The notes beneath the pieces were generated by a model. It did no database searches and had not been told where the DNA came from. It was given only the letters and a program-made list of their open reading frames with translations. DNA of 64,000 nt from Solenopsis invicta. Lineage: Eukaryota; Arthropoda; Insecta; Hymenoptera; Formicidae. How positions within the stretch are numbered: the first letter of the stretch is position 1; each line of letters opens with the position of its first letter. Made by a program: the position numbers and the translations under genes. Positions 1 through 11,744 of this stretch are shown in pieces. The stretch is from assembly GCF_016802725.1 (NCBI RefSeq), contig NC_052667.1, positions 17,747,846 through 17,811,845 of the forward strand. The letters are read 5' to 3'.

Positions 1-212
1 ACGGAATATTTAATACCAAAAAAATTGGCAGAACTTGGAATTTTCAGGGGATTTCTTTTCAATCTTGAAAATTATAGAATTTTATTGATTCTCAGGAAAA
101 TTTTTGAAGAAACTTTATTCATAAATTTAAATTCTTGTCTTTTTCTAACAGAATTGTTTCATTTTCTTACTAATTTACAAATTGATTAGAGCAATAAATA
201 TGGCATATCTAC

Positions 213-379
213 GTACAATGAGGTGTATTAATGAGGTCCTTTTTTGGTGTAGGAACTCCAGCAATTTAACCAATCATGTGTTGCCATTGGCTTAGTGAGT
301 TCGTCTGATTGGCTAAGGTTGCTGTGACTTTTGCACTAGCTACATCGAAAAAGGATCTCAGTAATGCACCTCATTGTAC
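213..379. mobile_element. Short TA-flanked MITE
   Basis: About 167 bases with matching inverted ends. The left end reads TACAATGAGGTGYATTA, and the right end is its reverse complement. The match continues about 40 bases inward with a few mismatches. TA sits at both outer edges, as expected for Tc1/mariner-type insertion. There is no coding capacity, so it is a non-autonomous element. The family is not identified. Confidence 0.7.
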
Positions 380-1290
380 ATTATCGTGTGACTCACACGT
401 TTTATAAAAAATAATGGCAATACATTGTTTTTAATTAATATTATATGTTTAGTCACTTTTTAAATTATATCCAATGAGCTGGATCTATGCGTGGCGATAG
501 ATTATTGTGTGCATTTAATAGTTCATATTTTTTTAAAATATTTGTCTATATTTAATATTCGAAACTTAAATAGCTTTTGTGTGATTGTATGATTAAAGAA
601 TATTAAAAGATACAATAAAATATATTTTAAAATTGCAATAAAAAATTCTCTAATCTTGAAATTTTGAATAAAATTCTAAAATTCTTAAGGAATTTTTTTT
701 ACAAAATTTGAATAAACACTGATAAAATTTGTATATTTTCAAGAATTTTTCATAATTAATATTTTTGAAGATTTCTAAAAAAAATAAAATAAAATTTTAG
801 ATTTCATACATTTTTTTTTTTTAGAAATTATAAATTGATAAATCTTTGAAATATATTTTTTTATATGTAAAGAATTTACATATGTCAAGAATTCTAGAAA
901 AGATTTTCTATATAAAAAATAGACTCTCACTGTTCGGCATCAAAATTTAGATTAAAGTTTCTGGTTTTTTTTTATGTTGACTGGCAGTTTTGAAAGATGT
1001 CAAGTAGTGTCCTTCAAGTAGGATTGATTTTATTGATCAAATAGATAAGTTTTTATATTATTTCCTTATTCAAATTTGCACCATTTTTTTCAAATAAAAC
1101 ATGTAATAAAAGAATATAAGTTTTGAATGTAATTAGTAACATTTTAAATGTAATTTGTTAAATATGAATATGAATTTAAACTTAAGAAAATTCTGAAGTC
1201 GTCTTGTTTTACTGACAGAACATGATTTTTTCCCGCATACTATTTTTATAATTTTTTTATGCATTTAAAAGTCCTTTTTTATAATTAATA
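380..1290. other. AT-rich stretch, no feature recognised
   Basis: About 900 bases of A/T-rich DNA with many short A and T runs. I see no splice-bounded reading frame, transposon end or tandem array. The first 212 bases of the window are similar. Confidence 0.6.
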
Positions 1291-1291
1291 T

Positions 1292-2524
1292 ATAGGCACT
1301 AATAGAGTACGAACTCATCGATTTTATTGGATGTACAACTTAGTTTGGTCTGTTTTCAAAAGATGGCTCTAGGTGCTATAAATGGTTGACGGCGACAGCT
1401 GATTTTTGCTGTATCGTGAAGTGTTAACATCTGTCAACCAAATATTGTTTACAAGTCTTTGAGTTTTGCACAACAAGTTTAAGTTTTACTGCGTTGAAAA
1501 TGTCGAGCTTTGTTCCAAATAAGCACCATTTGCGGGAAGTTTTGATTTCAATTGGAAGAAAAGTGCAGCTGAAGTGCATCGAATGCTTGTGGAAGTATAT
1601 GGTGAATCTGTGCCATAGGATAAATCTTGCAGAGAATGATTTCGACGATTTAAAAGTGGTGATTTTAGTATTAAAAACAAAGAGCGTTTGGGTCAACTGA
1701 AAAAGTTTGAAGATGAAGAATTAGAAACATTACTCGATCAAGATTTGTGTCAAACGCAAGAAGAGCTTGCAAAAACATTGGAAATTACTCAACAAGCTAT
1801 TTCGAAGCGACTCAAAACCGCGGGATACATCCAAAAGAAAGGAAATTGGGTCCCATACAAATTGAAACCGAGAGATATCGGACGACGATTTTGCATGTCC
1901 GAAATGTTGTTTGAACAGTACAAAAAGAAGTCTTTTCTGCATCGAATCATTACCGGGGACGAAAATGAATTCACTACAACTCGAAACGCAAAAAATCATA
2001 TGTAAAGCCCGGTCAATCGGGAATATCAACGCCGAAGCCGAATATCCATGGTGCCAAGGTAATGCTCTGTATTTGGTGGGATCAGAAGGGTGTAATCCAC
2101 TATGAGCTGCTAAAATCTAGTCAAACCATCACGGGAGACTTTTGCAGGCAACAATTGATACGTTTAAAGCGAGCTATAGCCGAAAAACGTCTAGAATATG
2201 CGATCAGACGAGTCTATAATCTTTCACCATGACAACGCTCGGCCCCATGTTGCTGTTTCCGTTAAAAACTATTTGGAAAATAGCGGATGGGAAGTTCTGA
2301 CTCACCCGCCTTATAGCCCAGACCTTTTCCCTTCCGACTACCATTTGTTTCGATTGATGCAGAACGCTTTGACTGAAATACGCTTCACTTCAGAACAGGG
2401 TATCAAAAATTGGCTCGATTCATTCTTGGCTTCAAAAGATGAACGTTTCTTCTGCGATGGAATCCATAAATTGCCAAAAAGATGGGAAAAAGTAGTGGCT
2501 AGCGATGGACAATACTTTGAATAA
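1292..2524 (+). pseudogene. Broken mariner transposase (Mos1-like)
   Basis: A decayed mariner transposase. The start MSSFVPNKHHLREVLI is at 1500. The helix-turn-helix region (TLEITQQAISKRLK) lies near 1780. The first catalytic segment TGDE is near 1958, where the frame shifts, and a WWDQKGVIHYELLK segment follows in another frame. The second Asp is in FHHDNARPH (about 2222) and the third in YSPDLFPSDYHLF (about 2310). The C-terminus WEKVVASDGQYFE ends at a stop at 2522-2524. The catalytic D,D34D residues are recognisable, but at least three frameshifts make it inactive. No right terminal repeat follows the stop, so the 3' end is truncated. The left end near 1292 is a guess. The closest relative in this window is the element at 48460. 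Confidence 0.9.
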
Positions 2525-2901
2525 CCCAGATAACAAAATGCGCACATAGTGAGTTCACAGAGCGCGCATACCATGCAGATTATCCACACGGTGTGAGCTC
2601 ACGGTATCCGACAGATGCGTCATCATATGAGAATCATATCAGTCGCACGCGTGCGATACTTATGCGTGCGAGCGATATGAGCCTCAAATGCGTTCTCCAA
2701 ATGAGACTCATTGCTTGCATGCATGCATATGGCACTCAAAAATTCTAATCATTGCCCTTTTTTTTACGTTTCAATCAACACACAATATTTAAAAAATGTT
2801 TTTAAAAACGTTAAAATTAATAGATTCATGCTTCTTTTTACATTCAACAAATTTTTTTTTTTAATATTGAGGGTTTTTTTAGATTTTTTTTTCCGAAATT
2901 T

Positions 2902-2985
2902 TCACGCGGTCACCCATCTAAGTTGCGACCCCGGTGAACGTTGCTTGATCTCTATGATCACTGCGAATTGATCTCTCGTGATCAC
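2902..2985 (-). repeat. 5S rRNA-like fragment (SINE-like relic)
   Basis: Read on the minus strand, this stretch has the internal part of a eukaryotic 5S rRNA. GATCAAGCAACGTT is followed by a GGGTCG-like segment and then ACTTAGATGGGTGACCGCG. This follows the order of the 5S internal control region, but with substitutions and without the 5S 5' end. A T-rich tract lies just left of it. It is therefore a 5S-derived repeat, such as a SINE3-type head or a 5S-containing transposon fragment, and not a working 5S gene. The neighbouring 2525-2900 is less AT-rich and holds short GCACGCGTGC-type palindromes that I cannot assign. Confidence 0.6.
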
Positions 2986-2999
2986 CTGTAAATACTTTA

Positions 3000-3407
3000 T
3001 GCTAATGTACATCATTGATAGATCAGGTCAATATATGTTATCGAAAAGACGAAATATATGTAATTAAAGTATTTTATTTATATAAATATATATATTTAAG
3101 TTTATTTTTTACTGATTTTTATAAATGTTATTGAAATATTTTATAAACGAATTTTAAAATCAATAATAATCAAAAAATAAATAGCTTAAATGTTAAATAA
3201 ATAATAAATAAACATAATTTTATAGAGATGAAAAATAAACAAAATAATTAATATTAAATAAACATTAAATAAATATTCAATAAACATTTAAAAAATTCTT
3301 ACTAAAATCATTTTTTCAATTAAATAATTTATGAAAAATAAATACTAAAACAATATTAAACATTTATTTAAAAAAAATAAAATAAATATTAAATTAATAT
3401 TATAAGC
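3000..3407. other. A/T-rich low-complexity stretch
   Basis: Very AT-rich DNA rich in AAATAAATA-like words. There is no gene or element end, except that the truncated mariner to the right begins here. Confidence 0.6.
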
Positions 3408-4417
3408 CAAGTCTGAAGAATAAGCCGCATGCGCTAGTATTTCCCAACTGAACGCCTCGATCGTTTTCCTGACCCGTTTTGCTGTGTGTGATGGGGCATT
3501 ATCATGGTGCAAAATGACTTTGTATTGCCTTTTTCCATATTCCGGTCGTTTTTCACGTAATGCTCGATTTAAATTGATCATTTGCTGTTGGTAGCGATCA
3601 ATGTTAACCCGGTTTTACCAGGTTTTAGCAGCTCATAATAGATTACACCCTTTTGATCCCACCAAACACAAAGCATTGTTTTCTTTCCAAAGCGATTTGG
3701 TCTTGCAGTGGATGTCGATGGTTTGCCTGGATTTATCCATGATTTACGACGCTTAGGATTCTCAAAATATATCCATTTTTCATCACCTGTCACGATTTGA
3801 TGGAGAAATGACTTTCTTTTGTATCTGTCGAGCAGCATTTCACAAGTGGTTTTTCGATTTTCTTGCTGTCTTTCATTCAGTTCATGTGGAACTCATTTTC
3901 CCACTTTCTGAATCTTTTCCATAGCTTTCAAGCGAATGGAGACGGCTTTCTGCGTCACATTCAATTGATCCGCAAGTTCTTGTTGAGTTTGAGTATCATC
4001 TCCATCCAATAAGGCTTGCAATTCGTTGTCTGCGAACTTTTTTAGTGGTTTCCCACGCTCTTTGTTTCTCAAAATCACCACTTTTGAATTTTTTGAACCA
4101 CTCGAAACATTGTGTTTTACCAAGAGCATGTTCACCGTAAGCTTCGACAAGCATTCGATGCGATTCTGCAGCAGTTTTCTTCAAATGATAACAGAAAACC
4201 AATGCTGTCCGCAAATCGTAGTTTGTAGGCACAAAACTCGACATGTTTAAGGTTATAGAAAAATATACCGCTGTATGAAATTTGGGTTGTTGTGTGTTGA
4301 AAATCTTTGTCAGCTATTAGAGGGAGATGATGGCGCTGCAGAAGTGGTCTTACGATCCCTAAACTGATGGTTAGCATCATTTCTAGGAAAATTCCGGTTT
4401 CACACTTCTACACCTGG
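3408..4417 (-). pseudogene. Mos1-type mariner, 3' truncated
   Basis: A minus-strand mariner of the mauritiana (Mos1) group. The 5' terminal repeat, read on the minus strand, is CCAGGTGTAGAAGTG ending at 4417, next to TA at 4418-4419. The start MSSFVPTNYDLRTALVF is at 4244. The order is HTH, then QELADQLNVTQKAVSIRLK, then TGDEKWIYFENPKRRKSW and ARPNRFGKKTMLCVWWDQKG, with the second Asp in LHHDNAPSHTAKR. Homology stops inside the third motif at HAAYSSDLA (about 3410), where it runs into AT-rich DNA. The last 80 or so residues and the 3' terminal repeat are missing. Several frameshifts break the frame. It is distinct in sequence from the mariners at 1292 and 48460. Confidence 0.9.
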
Positions 4418-4848
4418 TAAACATAGGCATTAAGATCCAGCTACGATCGAAGAAGGCTTTCTTATTATCATTGGACCGAATTAAGTTGCACACCAATATA
4501 TCGGGAAAAAAACAAAAAATTAAGAAATTTAGATCTGTTTTATTTATTCTTAACCTAATCTGAAGCTGTCAACGTTATCAATATTGTTGTTTTATACAAA
4601 AATTCTGTAAGGTATTTATACAAAAAAAAAAAAAAAAAATGAGTTGGAATGCAGAAAATGCATTACACGAAAATACAATATTCAATTCTTAAAATTATGC
4701 TTAAATATCTAATATGAAAAATTAGTGTGCTTGGGAATTTGTGCATGTACATATATACATGCATACAATATTGATATTGTAGTATGAAAACACAGCTTTT
4801 TAAGAAGAACTAAGAAATTAATATCACGAAAATTAAATTGATTCTCAA

Positions 4849-5184
4849 TTGAGGGAGTAACCACTCTTAAATTCCGGTGTATAACCCGCTAGAAGTCCTT
4901 GAAGTTTGTTGAATTCCTTGAAGTCCGATGAAGTCCGGCGTAGTTCGATGAAGTCCGGTATAATTTGATAAATCTTATGTATTATACCATGAAATTTTGG
5001 CTTTTATAACGAATTTTTGGTCGAAACCAGTTAATTAGTTATTAAGGAGGGATTTTTGATAATCTTTTTTTAGGATCTTTTAGCAATCGTAATGAATTTC
5101 ATTGAATTTCAACGAAAGTTTGATGGAGTTTGTAGTCCAGTGTACATCTATTTTCCGAGTGATTACCCCTTCGTACTCAATTTA
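4849..5184. mobile_element. Small inverted-repeat element with GAAGTCC repeats
   Basis: The left end GGGAGTAACCACTC and the right end GAGTGATTACCCC are near inverted copies. AATTGAG-like flanks surround both. The interior has four or five degenerate copies of a GATGAAGTCCGG-like word (4890-4970). Non-coding, family unknown. The flanking AATT makes the target duplication ambiguous. Confidence 0.5.
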
Positions 5185-5276
5185 ATAATTTTTTTATGTT
5201 TACAAACATTACTATTATCTCTTCTTTATTGATGCGCTCATTTCACATTACTGGTTATTACGATAAATATTGTCAA

Positions 5277-5355
5277 GTGCCTCAGTGGTCGAACTATTAT
5301 AGCTAAGGCACCCGCTTGGAAAATTGAAGGATCTAGATTCAAACCCTGGCCGAGG
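5277..5355 (+). repeat. tRNA-like sequence
   Basis: GTGCCTCAGTGGTCGAACTA resembles a tRNA 5' part (A box), and GATTCAAACCCTGG resembles a B box about 45 bases on. The acceptor stem does not close properly. This is more likely a tRNA-derived repeat than a functional tRNA. Confidence 0.4.
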
Positions 5356-5860
5356 TAATATTTTTTTGCAATAAATTCTATACAGTTTTTTTGGGGATAA
5401 GGAGAGTTGTAGAGATGCGTGTAAACATCAAAAATTATTAAATTAATTAGCAATTTAATTTCAAACTAATGATATGTAACTCAGGACTCTCGAAAATTAA
5501 AACAACAGACAATTGAGAATAAGGCTACTGAGAGACAGCGCGAATATAGATGCGCAATCAAAATGATTAATGTTCTTAAATTATTTATTCATCTTAAACG
5601 AAATAACAAAATCAAATGAACGTTTCGACTTACTTAGCAATCATCTTCAATGAATTAATGTAAAAAATAAAAAAATATTTTAGCCCTTATTAGTCATACA
5701 AAACGAGATGCAATCCAGTCACTAACAATTTGTCAAATCCATACTGGCATTTTTACCCGTGGCAGTGTCGCAGGAAATGATACTTCTCTATACAACTATC
5801 ATATTTTTTTGTTTTAGATTCAAATAATTACTGTTATTATTTATTACTGAACACAGACTT

Positions 5861-6076
5861 AATTATAATTACGATTTTGATTGGGAGAACATCAAAATCT
5901 TAGACAATAAACGTTTCTTGGGCAGGCGTTTGATATCTGAAATGTTACATATTCAATTACAAAATAACAGTCTCAATTTACAAACAGACACTGAATGCTT
6001 GCATTATGCATATCTTTCATTATTAAAAAAAAATTGTAATAGAATTATATCCTCCGGAACGATATACAATTTGTGA
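5861..6076 (+). pseudogene. GIY-YIG endonuclease C-terminal relic (Penelope-like)
   Basis: A 71-codon open stretch ends at a stop at 6074-6076. It contains YDFDWENIKILDNKRF, RRLISEMLHIQLQ and LNLQTDTECLHYAYLSLL. The pattern FDW-N-ILD, then R-L-SEM--I, then LN-QTDTE is, to my recognition, the C-terminal part of the GIY-YIG endonuclease of arthropod Penelope-like elements. That enzyme nicks target DNA for retrotransposition. The catalytic GIY and YIG motifs and the reverse transcriptase are absent here. It is a 3' remnant with no start codon. Confidence 0.6.
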
Positions 6077-6094
6077 CTCATTTTTATTTATTTT

Positions 6095-6295
6095 ATTAAT
6101 AGTTGACTCACCTCTAATTATTTTTATTTTCTATTTATATATTTTTATTTTTATCCAACATGATAATTTATGACTTATTTTAATTGTAATAGTTGACTCG
6201 CCGCTAATTTATTTCTATTTATTTATTTATATACTTTTTTATTTAATTTGTGATATTTTAATTGTAAAAGCTGACTCGCTGCTAATTTAGTTTTA
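6095..6295 (+). repeat. Tandem repeat of about 83 bases, three copies
   Basis: TAATAGTTGACTC-CC-CTAATTT recurs at about 6099, 6186 and 6265, each followed by TATTTTTATTTAT-rich spacers. It lies directly after the endonuclease relic, so it is probably the element's 3' untranslated region. Confidence 0.6.
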
Positions 6296-6633
6296 TTCTT
6301 ATTTATTTATATTTTTAGTTAACATGACTTTTTTCTCTTTTATTATTTTTACGTTTGTATATGTGTATTTATTTATTATTTATATTCTTGACCGCTTGAC
6401 TATTGGTGGCATTAAAGTAAGATATTAGAGCAACTTGATTTAAACAGTTAATATACATTTCTACTTGAGACTGTGAGCACGCATTGTTGTGGAACGCTTG
6501 AGTGTATACTTTGACAGGAAAAAATAATTTTCGATGGACAAAAATTTATTCAAGGTTTTATTAGTATTTATCAGTTCAAATAGATGAATCACGAAAGTAT
6601 AGTCTTAATTACGATAATTATTTGCTATCTAAA

Positions 6634-7158
6634 ACAAGGTAAATATATCGAATAGGGGAGGCTGCCCCGATGACCTTGACTTTGACATATGTTGTCAAGG
6701 TCATGACCCTGAGTAACGTCCAACAAATTTTAGCCGTTGTTTGCCCTTCGTTAAAAAGTTATAATTATAAAAAGTTTATGAAAATTAAAAGCGATAACTA
6801 CATATATACTCACATATATTTACATATACTCACATATACACATAAAAATGTGGTACAGAGAACGAGTGGGCGAGGGAGGGGCTCCGCCCCTCCCTCTGCA
6901 CCCCCTCTCCGTATTTTTTTTAACCTAACCTATCCCTATTTTTGTCGAAATTTGTAATGATATTAGATTTGTATATGTGAGTATATGTGTAATTATTGCT
7001 TTTAATTTTCATAAACTTTTTATGATTATAATTTTTTTAACGAAGGGCGAGCGACGGCTAAAACTTGTTGAACGTTACTCAGGGTCATGACCTTGCCAAC
7101 GTATGTCAAGGTCAAGATCATTGGGGCAGCCTCCCCTATTCGATATATTTACCTAAAA
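6634..7158. mobile_element. Palindromic element, about 0.5 kb
   Basis: A long inverted repeat starts with GGTAAATATATCGAAT then AGGGGAGGCTGCCCC on the left, and ends with the reverse complement on the right. The arms of about 200 bases share GGTCATGACCCTGAGTAACGT and an AACGAAGGG-like segment. The centre has TATACTCACATATA repeats and a GC-rich hairpin (GGAGGGGCTCCGCCCCTCC, about 6873). No meaningful coding capacity. Confidence 0.75.
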
Positions 7159-7309
7159 CAAAATATATGATAGTTGTATAGAGAAGTGTTATTTTCTGCG
7201 ACACTGGGTAAAGATACCACTACGGATTTGGCAAGCCATTGGTGACTGGACTGCATCCTGTTTTTGGTGACTGATGGCTAGAATATTTTTTTCTTATTTT
7301 TTACATTAA

Positions 7310-8001
7310 GGCTCCTGAGTACTCACCGCGGCCATATTGAAGTTGTGACGTCAGAAGTGAGAAATTGCGTGAAATGACACGTAATTTTGTCCGACATGCC
7401 ATTTGTAAATAAAGCTAATTCGGATAAAACAGACTAAGCAGATGACTTTAAAACACTTCTTAATATTGATCACGACTATCCTTTTTCCGCCTAACAGTCA
7501 GTAAATAGTTGTAAAAAGCATGTAAAGTGAAGCTATTGAAACAGGAAAACACATGGGCACGTAATTTTGTCCAACGTGTCATTTCTAAATAATGCCAATT
7601 TGGATAAAACAGACTAATCAGATGGCTTTAAAACACTTCTAAATATTGTCACGACTATCCTTTTTTTGCCCAGCAGTCAGTAAATAGTCGTAAAAAGCAT
7701 GTAAAGTGACGTCTATGCAGACAGGAAAACACACGGATGTCTATTGAAAGGAGTGAAAAATGTACTTTTATGTATACAATTCAAAGAAACTTTACTCGCG
7801 GTCCATTTTTACGAATTTGGTAAATACGAGGCAAGTATTTATTATTCATATTTTTACAATAAAACACATAATAACAAAATGACATGCACGATAACATTTC
7901 ATCGTCAATCTATCACGTTTCACGTGTATTAGTTCTAATTTTGTCCGCGACGAAATGTCGCTACCGTCAACGCGGAGTTCTCGGCTGAGGAGTCAGGAGC
8001 C
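7310..8001. mobile_element. TTAA-flanked non-autonomous element (piggyBac type)
   Basis: TTAA flanks both sides (7306-7309 and 8002-8005). The ends are inverted copies: GGCTCCTGAGTACTCA left and TGAGGAGTCAGGAGCC right. Inside is a tandem duplication of about 175 bases (about 7380-7557 and 7558-7738), each copy beginning CACGTAATTTTGTCC and holding ACAGTCAGTAAATAG. It inserted into the right arm of the Penelope-like element. A related copy in reverse orientation is at 26153-26828. TTAA duplication is the hallmark of piggyBac transposase. Confidence 0.8.
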
Positions 8002-8169
8002 TTAATTCGCTAAAGATAACTCCAAAGCGAATCGAAACATTCGTTTAATTTTATTATTTTGCTTAAGATGAATAAATAATTATAAGAACAGTAATTATTT
8101 TAATTGCGCACTTATATCCGACTCTCAGTAGTCTTATTCCCAATTGTTTGTTGTTTCAATTTAATTTCA

Positions 8170-9169
8170 TAATTACATTCAGGATCATCAAAATCTGCTT
8201 TTGATCAATATAGCTTTCTTGTTATTTAAATATGTTGTTACTCTTTCCGGTTTTCTTACGATATTGTATTGCATTAAAATTAAATTACAAAAGAGGAAAA
8301 AATAATTTAGGAAATAATAGGTATACAGTCTTAATTCTATATAACCCAAAAACACATAACAAATCATTAAAAACTGATGTCAACAAATGTCAACATTATT
8401 GTACGGCATATAACTGCTTAATTTTATAGCGTAGAAATGCTGTATCAAAACGAAAAAAGCTTCCCTAGAAATAGTAACACTTAAAAATAATATTTTTATA
8501 AATTCTTCAGAAGTAAATATCAATAAAAATTATACGTTTATTTGCAAAAAACACAATTATTATCAAAAGCAGCAATTTTAATTTTTTTTTTTTTTGCGCA
8601 ATTTAAATATCGGTTAATTTTTAATTTAGATTTGGGTTAAACATGCAAAATTACATTGCAAATGATTATTGTACTTGCAAGAAATAGTGCAGACTCAAAT
8701 AAGGAAATAATGGGAAAAAAAATTAATTTTTTAATAACAAATACAAGACAAGTTTGTTGTTGTATGTAAAGCAATAAATAAAGAGATAACCGATCAAATG
8801 GCGAGTACAAAAAAATGTTTATTTTTGTAAATTATTTTGTTATGAATTTAAATTAAAACAAACATGTTTTGGTTTTACTTCTTCACCATTTTATAATAAT
8901 CAAAATGTTATTTTGTGCATGTTTCTTAACATTAACAAATAATATAAACAGTTATTATACAGAGTTCCCGAACTTAAATGTCAAAACTTCGAAAGCGTGT
9001 ATAATCGAACTAACAATAAAAATAAAGTCCTTTAAAGATATGCTCTTTTTGTTTTGTTTTGCTTTGTTTCGGAGAAAATTGCAAAAGAGACGGTTTTTAT
9101 TTTTGTATTATATTTATTTATTATTTATATTTTTACACTTATTTATTCACATTGTCACTTACTTAATGT
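8170..9169. other. AT-rich stretch, no feature recognised
   Basis: Short open stretches here look random and AT-driven. Parts of 8461-8700 resemble 20900-21070 in direct orientation (AATATCAATAAAAA and TTAGATTTGG), which hints at an old dispersed repeat. Confidence 0.4.
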
Positions 9170-10300
9170 AAATATTGTTCAAAATATTTAACCTCTTGCA
9201 ACAACGTAAGCATTGCATAGTACGAATAGCTCATTGCAGTCAAATACTGATATTTTGTGCACTGCTTTCACGATTTGGTTTCTTAGTTGCTCTTATTGTA
9301 CTGTCTCGTGTATGATTTGAACAACGATAATACTTCGAAGGTAGTGCGCATTAATTTTTACACAAAAAAATGCCAAGACAGTGAGTCAATGGATGCATCC
9401 AAATGCGCAACTGTTTAGTGAGCGGCTAAGTAGCAATTAAATGTGATAAGTTTTTACCTTTAGATTCAATAAATCATATTAAGAAGGCATGATTGTTCGG
9501 TGGATAAAAAGGCCTATTTTTATGATTTTTTTTTTTTTACAGAAATTATATGAACGATTGATTTGAAATTTTGCGCACATATTTATCTATATTTTGTTGT
9601 TAATTAGGAATTTTTACAAGTAAAAATAACGAAAATTGTAATAATTATAACATTGTTTGCGCGACGTGTCCGAGCGCGCATTGTTTCATGATGGCCATAA
9701 AATCTCAACACTTAATTATCTGAGACAACAAATCGAAAAAGATTTTTAATCTACAAATGTTTGGTTATTGTTGAAACCAGAATTTTTAAAATCGAACTTT
9801 TTTTTTAAATAATTATTATGCATGTAAAAGCAAACTAAGAAATCACAAAAAATTTTGAAAGTTTAATGTAAAAAGAAAACGAACACAATAATATATTTTA
9901 ATTTTGCTAGCTCCAACGATGGAAAGAAGTATTTCGAATACATAAATAAAAGGCGAATTTAATCGGTTCATTAGTTTGTCTGAAATTGTGATTACCAGTT
10001 TGAAAAACATAGTTTCGAGAAAAATGTGTTTAAAGTTTAGAGTACAATTTACTCGTTTTACTTACTATTTTTAGTACATACGTGTCATTCTAATCAGTAA
10101 TTCTAGGTAATAAGTTTTCTGTAATGTTTGAGTAAAAGCATTGCTAATCAGACACTTGGAAGCAAAGTGTACTTATTACAATGGAAAATAATAAAATAAA
10201 ATCAAAAAGAAGTACACATGTAAAAATTTTTACTTTGAATAAAATGTTATAACTTCCGTAATTATACAAATTTTTTGATAAAAAATTTAAGGATTGATTC
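9170..10300. repeat. Old inverted-repeat flanks of a composite region
   Basis: AATATTGTTCAAAATATTTAACCTCTTGCAA (9172-9204) recurs inverted at 14777-14812. GAGCGGCTAAGTAGCAATTAA (about 9419) recurs inverted at 11352-11392. These two nested pairs bracket the TTAA element and the satellite palindrome, so the whole 9.2-14.8 kb block looks built by successive insertions. No coding sequence was seen. Confidence 0.5.
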
Positions 10301-10304
10301 TTAA

Positions 10305-11291
10305 CCCTTAAACACGTAAGTGGGTCTGAGAGATCCCATATGAAGTTTCGAACGCTTGCTATGTGAAGACCGAATGAGATAGGAGGTTCGGACCAAGACG
10401 TAAAAAAAGTTTGAAATCTCCTCTTTCAATTGATATGATTGATCATTTTTTTTGGTCAACTAGAATTCGAACGGCACGGCAATAAAGTATTGTTGTTAGG
10501 GTCAATGCGACACATATAGTGTGTAAGTGAAACTTTTTTTGTGAGTAGTTTATATAAAAAAGCTGGACAAAATACGTTTGAAGAGGTCGGTTCGCGGATA
10601 TTACTTGCATATACTCTGTCTAAAGATGGAATACTATAAAATGCTGTAGAAAGGGAGTTTTTCCGAAATATATCATGAAACACATCAATTTTCAATTTTA
10701 GACACGATTTAATCAAAAATACCTCATATTCGCTTTGTTACATAAGTACATTTTTTAGTAGAAATGGCAATGATATAATTTTTTTTTGAAAGTACGAATC
10801 TTTAGCTTTAAAACGCCGTATTGTAAAGTCTTTAAAAGTTTTTTGTTGCAAACATATGATTTCTTAAAAAAAAGTGGATTTTTAGATGTCCAAAAATACC
10901 TCATATTCTCCATGTTACATAATTATGCTTTTTAAAAGGAATGACGAACTCAAATTTTATTTTGAAAGTGTGACTCGTTAGCTTTGAAACGCCGTATTAG
11001 AAAGTTCTTAATAGTTTTTTGTTACGAAGATATGATTTTTTTAATGAAAAATGGATTTTTGACCAATTTCTTATTTTTGCTTAATGGTTTTTTCTTTATA
11101 ACTTTACAATAAATTATTTTTCGGCAATGCTGATTGTGCAGTCACACTCCTAAGATTCTGAACTTTCACTGAAAAAAAAAAATTGTAAAAAAATATTGAT
11201 TGTAATCAAAGTTATAGCTTCTCAAAGTTGAAAAAGTCTCCCAGACCTGAAAATGTGTTTCCGTATTTTATAGGATCGGTGTGTTTAAGGG
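10305..11291. mobile_element. TTAA-flanked element with CCCTTAAACAC ends
   Basis: TTAA lies at 10301-10304 and 11292-11295. The left end CCCTTAAACACGTAAG and the right end GTGTTTAAGGG are inverted copies, and the inner pair (GGTCTGAGAGA and TCTCCCAGACC) matches too. Inside, a block of about 175 bases is duplicated in tandem (10716-10890 and 10891-11060), each copy starting AAAAATACCTCATATTC. A 214-base deletion derivative with the same ends and left interior is at 54161-54374. Non-coding. Confidence 0.85.
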
Positions 11292-11744
11292 TTAAAAGTA
11301 TGTACTTTCATAAAATACATTAAAAAAAAAATCAATTTTTTTAACTTTTCAAAGGGTCCTACCCCCTTAAATTGCTACTTAGCCGTTTAGTAAGCAATGT
11401 AGTATACTAAAAATAGTTAAAAATTACGGATAGAAACGGACAGAAAACGTATCCTATCCGTACCTGTCTGTTTTACTATGCGTTTCTGTATCCATATAAT
11501 TACAGACAGATGTAAATAGAATGTGTTCATAATCTATTGATTTCTGTCCGTAAAAATGGATGAACAACTGCGAATTTTATCCATTTCTGTCTGTAAATGA
11601 GTACACGAAAAAAAAATTTTTTGTTATAAAATTTTTTTTTATTTTTTTTGCAGATCTTATTATTTTTATTTTTATTATAAGTTAATCTGATTTCCATATA
11701 TTCCTTTTCACTAATTATCATTATGCATTATTTTATAAATATTT

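Larger units (their letters stand above)
5495..8168 (+). mobile_element. Penelope-like element with inverted arms and later insertions
   Basis: The outer arms 5495-5825 and, split by an insertion, 7165-7305 plus 8003-8168 are inverted copies of each other. Examples are ATTGAGAATAAGGCTACTGAGAG on the left and CTCTCAGTAGTCTTATTCCCAATT on the right. Between them lies a coding relic of a GIY-YIG endonuclease C-terminus (5861-6076). An 80-85-base tandem repeat follows, then a later palindrome (6634-7158). A TTAA element interrupts the right arm. Inverted terminal arms and a GIY-YIG domain are known for Penelope-like retroelements. No reverse transcriptase segment was seen. Confidence 0.6.
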
